A stretch of DNA of 64,000 nucleotides from assembly GCA_029962745.1 (NCBI GenBank), contig CM057157.1, positions 26,415,953 through 26,479,952 of the forward strand. Direction: 5' to 3'. Origin of the DNA: Echinometra lucunter (Eukaryota > Echinodermata > Echinoidea > Camarodonta > Echinometridae). The notes beneath the pieces are model-generated. The model saw only the letters and a list, made by a program, of their open reading frames with translations. It did not search any database and was not told the origin of the DNA. The position numbers and the translations under genes were made by a program. This document shows, piece by piece, positions 57,222 through 64,000 of the stretch; within the stretch, counting starts at the first letter, position 1, and every line of letters starts with the position of its first letter.

Positions 57222-59661
57222 GCACGGTACGAGCGTACATTGTAATGTACACACTGTAAGGGAAGGGAAATACTGCAGCGAGTATTTACACAACAAGCGA
57301 ATCAATAAAATAAGGAATTTACGAGGTGATACATTGAAGGGAAAACAGATAAATAAATAAGGAAAAGAGCAGGGGTGAGATTGAAGGGAAAACAAAGGAA
57401 AACGTAATTAAGGAAAGGAGAATGGGAGAGCGGCCTTGAAAGAAAAACAAACTATAGCTACTGCAGGGGAGAGATTAAGGAAATCAAAGAATAGAGGTGA
57501 AATATTGAAGGGAAATCAAAGAGATACATAAGCAAAAGAGCAGGGTAAAAGGAAAACAAAGAAGATAACAGGAAAAACAGTGAATGAGAAATCAAAGAAA
57601 AAAAACAGCTATGAGGAAAGAGAAAAGATTGAAATAAACAAGGAAAATTGAAAGAGAATTAAAAGTATGATAGAAAGAGAATAGGAGAGAAGGGGAAGGA
57701 AATTCACAGAAAGATGAATGACACTCTGACACTCAACTAAATCTGTTTCACACAATGTACAAAGACAGCAAGAATAATCCCCCCCCCCCTCCTTTGAAGG
57801 AGTCACACAAATTTGAGCTATGATCTAGGAAATAGGTATAGGCCTATTATGTGCAAGAAATGCATTTTCAGTTGTCATCACAGGGCATGTATGAATTACA
57901 GGTTTAAAGCTGACCACTAATTGTTATAGAATATTTCAACTTTTTGGTTCACAGAAACATCCTAACAGTATGCGATTATATCATCAATCAATCAATCAAT
58001 CAATCCAAAATGGTTTTATTTGGAATAAACATGTACATATTCATTTCACATGAAAAGCAGCTAAAGCTGGATAATTAACATGTTTGGCATACTTACAACA
58101 TTTTAAAAAATATGTATGTTTAAAATGGTCAATGTACAGATAGTGGCAAGGTACATAAAAGACTTCATCATGGGTTAAACAAAGCTGTATATTAAATTAG
58201 GTGACCTGTTGACTGGAAATTGCAGTCTCAGTTATATCGTATAGGCCTATTAACAAGAACGTGACAGATAAAACTTTCTTTATTTTAATCAGAACATGTG
58301 ATTAGAACATTGGAACATTAATCAGAACATGACAAATCAAACATTCATTGTTTTCTCCACTAGAGCTATAAATCTTTGAATATAATAGCAGCAGTACCCG
58401 TGGAAAATTCCACGGGTGTTAGCCATCTGTGGAAGAAAATTTGTTTGAAAATGTATCAGTGATTATTACTCTCAGTTATAATTTTAGTAGAAATGAGGGG
58501 GCGGTATATAGTGATGATTAAGTGCGCCTGCCAGGTGGGAGAAATGCAGAGCTTTTGTCTTCGTTTTTTTTTTTTTCGCTTTTCTGACCTTATTTTACTT
58601 TTTTTCTTTTTTTGCTCACATTCTTCCCCCTTTTTTGCGTATTTGGATGGGGGCGATCGCTCCCGTTGCGTCTTCCTTTTTGGCTACGTGGGTTCAGTTA
58701 CAACTTGCCATAGATTTTATCATTCATTTTGAAACGAAAGTTTTGTTCATGGTTAGTAGAGTTGTATTTGCATTCGTTCTGATTTGTTATTATCGCAATA
58801 TTTTTTTTTCTTCACATTTACACACATACAATCACAATCATACAAAACATTATTCATTAAGAAACTCATTATTTTATATACAGTGAACTTTAAGAAATGA
58901 TATTATCAATATGCATGTTGTCTTGGTACGGAACAAATTATAATTGTAGAATGTTACTGCTACACCTTATATATTGCACCACATTATTTATAGGGTTTTG
59001 TTTAAATTCATCAGTCTTTACCAATTATCGATTTTACTTTTTGTTTTCAATTATCTAAATTTCGGGTTAATATGTGAAACAATTGTGAACAACAATTATT
59101 ATTTGGTATGCATGAATTAAAATGGTATAAAATGTCAATGGTTAGGCTACAGCATGAAATAAAGTTAATTCGGACATTTTATTTGAAGAGTTTTGTTAAA
59201 TGGTTTTATACCCCTCTGATCATACCTTCTATTCTCTTTCTATTTTCCTTCCTTATTTCAATATTTTCCCTTTCCTCTCCTCTATACTGTTGCCTATTTC
59301 CTTATGCAGGCCTACATTCTTTGATTCCGTTCCTTTATCATTGTTTTAGTTATCTTTTAATATTTTTGCTTATCCTGGTCTTTTTCTTGTGTATTTCTTT
59401 GTTTTCCCTTCATCCTATCACCCATTTTCCTTATGTATCTCTTTGTCTTCCCCTCAATCTATGATCCTTTCTCTTTTCCATTATTAAATAGCCTACTCCA
59501 TATCTGAGCAGTCAGACATGACACAATATGCCTTCCCTTGTGTGCATAATACGTACGTACAGTACATTTTTGCTAATATTGTGTGCGCTGACGAGTTAGA
59601 CTCATTTACCACCGGTTTTCCTGAATTTTATCGCAAATATGGCAGAACCCCTGTGTAAAAA
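57222..59661. mobile_element. Inverted partial copy of the 22055-25452 element
   Basis: Reverse complement of about 22055-25305: it begins at TGCACGGTACGAGCG, contains the purine arrays and the GATTATATCATCAATC segment, and ends in the intact terminal repeat (ATTTTATCGCAAATATGGCA up to AAAAAAATATGC). The opposite terminal repeat is missing, so this copy is truncated. One copy of the ~210-bp internal repeat is absent. No transposase. Confidence 0.82.
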
Positions 59662-59689
59662 AATATGCAAATCCCACCCCCCCCCCCCC

Positions 59690-59868
59690 CCAGTTGAAGA
59701 AGTCACATAAATTGGAGCCAGTATGATCAAGGAAACATGTGTGCCAGAAATGCATTTTCAGTCATCATCACAGGGCCTGTATGAATGGCTTACCAAGAAT
59801 TATTGATATAGAATATTTCAACTTTCTGGTTCACAGAAACATCCTAACAGTATGCGATTTAAACAAAC

Positions 59869-59904
<36 letters not shown>

Positions 59905-61410
59905 CAAAGAATTCATCATGGGTTCTTATTGTATAACCAGATGACCTGGCTGTTGATTGGAAATTGCAGTCACGCATCGTATATTAACCAGAGCGTGACA
60001 AATGACATTCTTTATTTTAATTAGAACATGTGATTAGAACATAAATAGAGCATGACAAATCAAACATTCCTTGGTTTTCTCCAATAGAGCAATAGAATAC
60101 AATAGCAGCAGTATTAGTGGCCATTTGTGGAAGATGTATTTGTTTAAAAATCTATCATTGATAATTACTCTCAGTTATAATTTTAGTAGAAAAAAGGTCA
60201 TTTTCTCCAATAGAGCAATATAATATAATAGCAGCAGTATTTGTAGCCATTTGTGGAAAATGTATTTGTTTAAAAATGTATAATTGATAATTACTCTCAG
60301 TTACAATTTTAGAATAAAAAATCATTGGGGCGGTATAGTGATGAGCATGCGAAGCGTGCGAATTATATATTGTGCACCAATTATTATTTTACTTACTATT
60401 TCGGAACGATTCTCTCTTGCAATATAATTATTATGATCATACGGATATTGGATTTTTTCATGGTTAGTAGAGCGTATTTGCATCCGTTCTGAGTTGTTAT
60501 TATCATCAGTATTTTTTCATCACATTTACAAACATAAACAATCACACAATCACACAAAAATTATTCATTAAGAAACTTTTTTCTTTCACTTTATATTATG
60601 ATGATATAATCAATATGAATGTTGTTTTAATTAAAACAAAGAAGTAAATTACATGATATCCTACATGTAGAAAGTTACTGCTACACTATATTGGACTACA
60701 TTATTTATACGGTTTTGTTTAAATTCTCCAGTCTCCATCATTAATGATTTTTTTTTTCAAATATCAAAATGTTTGGGTTAATATGTGAAATAATTGTTAC
60801 AACCACAACAATCGTTACTTGATATGCATGGAATGAAATGGTGTAAAATGTAATGGTGGCAGAATAAAGTGAAGATAACTCTGACATTATATTTGAAAAT
60901 TGTTATAGTTCTATACTGGAGTTATTTGACATGAGTGCAATTACAAATATAAATATGTATTAATTTTACATATTGATACAATTCAATGTTAAGTAGTTCT
61001 ATCTTTCTATGTCTTTCTTTTTTCCTCTTTGCCTCTAGTCCACCTTCTTTCATCTTGTCTTCTGTCCTTCCCTATAATCATGATAATATTTCTTCCCTTT
61101 TTTTTTCTTCCATCACGTCTTTCCTTGTTTCTATTCTATTTAGCTTTATCTTTCCATTTCACTTTTGTATTATTCTTATTTATTCTCATTTAACCTTTTT
61201 TTCCCAATCCATTCTTCCATCTTCATCTTTTAAACGTGATTCAAATCCTGTTGCTTTCAAGCAATGATACTGGCAGAATAAACATTCTTTAGTTTAATCA
61301 GAACATGTGAGTAGAACACTAGAACATTAATCATAACTTATGACAAATGAAACATTCCTTGTTTTCTCCAGTAGAGCAACATAATACAATGCTGTATATG
61401 GCTCCAGAAT
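59690..61410. mobile_element. Second inverted partial copy of the same element
   Basis: Begins with poly-C and CAGTTGAAGAAGTCACATAA and follows the order of 24540 down to about 22600 in reverse complement, with larger divergence than the preceding copy. It contains (AT)n at 59872-59901. Segments with TTTCTCCA(A/G)TAGAGCAA recur at about 60074, 60193 and 61367, so parts have been duplicated. Neither terminal repeat is visible. Confidence 0.65.
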
Positions 61411-61800
61411 CCTGGAATACCCATAGATTTTGAAAGGATAATGCTGTTTATACATGACATTGGGAATTGAATTGTTAAGAAACGTTAAAGTGTAAAATGT
61501 TCAGATTGTTTACATGCTTATTCTGAATTCACCAATGCATCACTTTACTATACCGTAGAGTGCCTTAAAAACTTGCATGCAACAATAACAATAATGATGA
61601 TAATAATGGTAATAAGTTTAAAAAAAATAAAATAATAATAATAATAATAAACTGACAGCTTGCTTAGATCGACCAGAAACTCGATGTCTAGTGGCTGATC
61701 TAGGAATACGTGAAAAAAAAAAGATTCTGGAACCAGCTCTATATTCAATTTTCACAAAAAATGACATTCTGGCAAAAGCGATTGAGCGAGATAAGTGATC
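61411..61800. other. No gene seen
   Basis: AT-rich, with AAT triplet runs at about 61581-61650. Confidence 0.5.
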
Positions 61801-61807
61801 ATCCTGG

Positions 61808-61930
61808 GGGTGTAACATAAAACATACAATCATTCTTACGATTGATGTCAATCCTAAGTCTATGGCAAACCATGTACTAAAGAGATACAATTGATTGTAA
61901 GATTGATTGCATCTCTTTATGTTACACCCC
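61808..61930. mobile_element. 123-bp MITE with 5-bp target duplication CCTGG
   Basis: The ends are GGGTGTAACATAAA and TTTATGTTACACCCC, with CCTGG at 61803-61807 and 61931-61935. Inside, ACATACAATCATTCTTACGA and AATTGATTGTAAGATTGA continue the inverted arrangement. No coding capacity. Confidence 0.8.
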
Positions 61931-61935
61931 CCTGG

Positions 61936-63496
61936 TCATTCTATTTTTGCTTATCAAAACACTAGCTAAAAGGTAAATTAATAAGTGTTTAGTGATATGG
62001 GTAACGGGCCAACGAGTACAAAAGTATCACACGGTGTAATATGCGGTGTCTTGTCATGACTTGTCTGTACTTTACTAACACCCATTTCAGACTATAAACT
62101 TGCATTCCCTCAATGCAAGCAGTTGCATTTAGAATCTGGAGTTTGACGAGAGGAAATTTAAGGATGTGCTGGGAGGGGGGGGGGGGGTTATATAATGAGG
62201 CGGGTGAGTTTCACACTGAAATGGTTCTCGGGTAGAATGATTAATGATGGCATATTTTGTTGAGACAGATATTATAGAGAATAGAGATAAGAATGGTTTA
62301 AAAGAGATGAGAAAAGAAGATAAGAACGTCTCAAGAGAGAATGCGTTTAATTTCATACCATTACATTTTACACCTTTTTCAACTCCAACTTTCCCGAGTA
62401 TTAGACATTTAGGCAATAGCGATTGAATGCTTGTGATCATCCAAACCTCCTTATCAAAACCATAGACAGATTCATTTTAAATTGGTTTAATAATGGAAAA
62501 TGGGTTACAGGAAAAATTATCATAAGCTGCCATACATAAACCTGAATGTATTCAAAAAATAATCTTATCCATTCAGTTACAGCTAGATGGGCCTATTAGA
62601 CCTTGTGTTATACCAAAAGAACATTTGATTTTTTTTTTTAAATCTAGAACAGAGAATTAAATTCACTCAAATATTATCATTCAAAACGGAAATTCAAAAT
62701 GTCTCGCAGAGGATCATCATGTTGCAGAACGTATCTTTGTATCATATTTAGTAACACACGGCTACATTATCTTTTTTTTTTTCATCTTTACATTTCGATC
62801 TGTACCCATGATATTCTATATTCGGGACTACATAGTTGTTGTTTTTTTAACATAAAAGGTGAGACATCGAAATATATATTCAATGTTTTGTAGTCAAGGG
62901 CTCTGCATGATCTTATGAATGAGCGCCCTCTTGCAGAAAGCACTCAGTCATGATTCATTCAACATGCAATACATACAATATCGATAAAATATGAATATGG
63001 AACGAGCTGCGGAAGTAGTCTGCAGGCACAGACCCTAAGTGGACACAAACACAATGCCATAAATTCTTGAGCTTAGCCTAACTTTGCCAGCCTCTTGATG
63101 AGTCGGTAGTAGCAACAGTACAGGGTTCTTGTAGAACAGTTTCCACAGTCTCAAAGCTCAGACTCTCTATTTATATGCAATAATGACTGACAAGGGTTTG
63201 TTCTGCCTGACAAGAGTCTGTGCTGAAAAACTACCCTGTACAGGCGAAAAGTGGTGAAAATACCCAGGGCTTAAACATGTTAAAATAGAATTCTTTGATC
63301 CGATGTACTTAGTTAAACTGTGTTTGTTACGAAGCTCACGGACGTGTTTATTTATGATGAAAAATCCGTTTTTCACATCATCAGTTGTCAGCTACCGTAT
63401 TGGTAAGTTGTTGTCATAATATTTATTCAAGTTATTCTTTTAAGGCCTGTTGATTAAAAGATAATCAATTATATGTTATACTCCCTCTAATTTCAG
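61936..63496. other. No gene seen
   Basis: AT-rich DNA with a poly-G tract at about 62174-62187. A palindrome-like pair around CTGACAAGGGTTTGTTC and CTGACAAGAGTCTGTGC near 63186-63222 is a short direct repeat. Nothing coding was recognised. Confidence 0.45.
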
Positions 63497-63643
63497 CATT
63501 CTGAAAGTAGCATTCAGCATGCCCGATCGATTTCCCTTTTTGGTGACTTGGCCTCAGAAGGACCAACTAACTCAAAGAAAAGAAAGGAAGGTTCACGACT
63601 CACTTTGGGCTGGTACAAGAATTCTGAAACCATTTTACACTAA
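63497..63643 (+). CDS. Candidate terminal exon, unrecognised protein
   Basis: A pyrimidine-rich tract and acceptor CTCCCTCTAATTTCAG (63481-63496) precede 48 open codons ending in TAA at 63641-63643. The peptide has a basic patch SKKRKEG (residues 28-34) followed by SRLTLGWYKN, and its composition is more protein-like than neighbouring frames. AATAAA occurs at about 63701. The frame is short enough to arise by chance, no upstream exon is visible, and no family is recognised. Confidence 0.25.
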   Translation, partial: HSESSIQHARSISLFGDLASEGPTNSKKRKEGSRLTLGWYKNSETILH

Positions 63644-64000
63644 CTATGTCCAATTTCGATATTAATTTTTGGTGCTGTATATGATAATGTAAAGGGCGGT
63701 AATAAACAATAAGCCTGTTTGTGATGCCTAGGTCCCATCACACCCCTCCCTGAATATTTATGGGAGGAGCAGAGCTGTTCTGCATAGCATAGACGTTTCC
63801 ATATACATGATATAATGATATTTAAATGGAAGGCATTAATTACAGATATAGGAGATTGAGTCTGTTCAGTCCGCCACGGACGGACTTGACAAATTTTGAA
63901 AGTTTGGAGGAATAAGTAATCACTGTATTTATGTGTTATGTTTTACTGCGAAGAGCATCACTCAAGGAGTTGAATTGCAATAAAATTTACCTATCATGTT
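63644..64000. other. No gene seen
   Basis: AT-rich sequence to the end of the window; AATAAA words at about 63701 and 63980 could serve as polyadenylation signals for a gene not seen here. Confidence 0.4.

Overview
The window is a repeat-dense, AT-rich stretch of animal nuclear DNA, most likely from an echinoderm and probably a sea urchin. The reasons are a tRNA-derived SINE at 5041-5347 whose body I recognise as sea-urchin-like, a fibrinogen-domain gene with a long intron, an intron-poor TRIM gene of a type expanded in echinoderms, and many poly-G/poly-C tracts beside inverted-repeat elements. The species is an inference. Two runs of exactly 500 N (13204-13703 and 49704-50203) are scaffold gaps of conventional size.

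Only two protein-coding loci can be supported well. The first is a fibrinogen-related gene on the minus strand. Its last exon is at 30617-30867 and its penultimate exon at 48881-49142. Both have consensus splice dinucleotides and the phases match, so one 18.0-kb intron joins them. The 5' exons are not visible. The second is a TRIM-type ubiquitin ligase on the plus strand at 50204-51934. It is one long exon whose N-terminal RING half falls in the second gap. A short candidate terminal exon at 63497-63643 is weak.

Layout: 1-7.7 kb holds dispersed repeats, a SINE, a terminal-inverted-repeat (TIR) element at 5472-6604 and a 42-bp GC-rich minisatellite. From 8.4 to 9.9 kb there is a tandem array with a CTCGCTCG core. 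From 10961 to 22034 lies an 11-kb nested inverted repeat. Its right arm carries insertions that are absent from the left arm: a 2.1-kb TIR element with a target duplication, a SINE, and a 2.9-kb block. From 22.06 to 25.45 kb there is a 3.4-kb TIR element, with two partial inverted copies at 57.2-61.4 kb. From 27.8 to 30.4 kb there are three further TIR elements.

The fibrinogen-gene intron contains a tandem segmental duplication, 31391-37354 and 37355-44040, with breakpoints in a 51-bp minisatellite. The second copy gained a 1101-bp foldback element at 39322-40422. The first copy preserves the uninterrupted target site, so element ends and the 8-bp target duplication can be read directly.

The remaining long open frames are almost all by-products of minisatellites with periods divisible by three, purine/pyrimidine tracts or N runs. 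The main biological interest is structural: foldback elements built from arrays of short motifs, nested insertions that can be dated relative to each other, and a hammerhead-ribozyme-like motif at 54331-54378.
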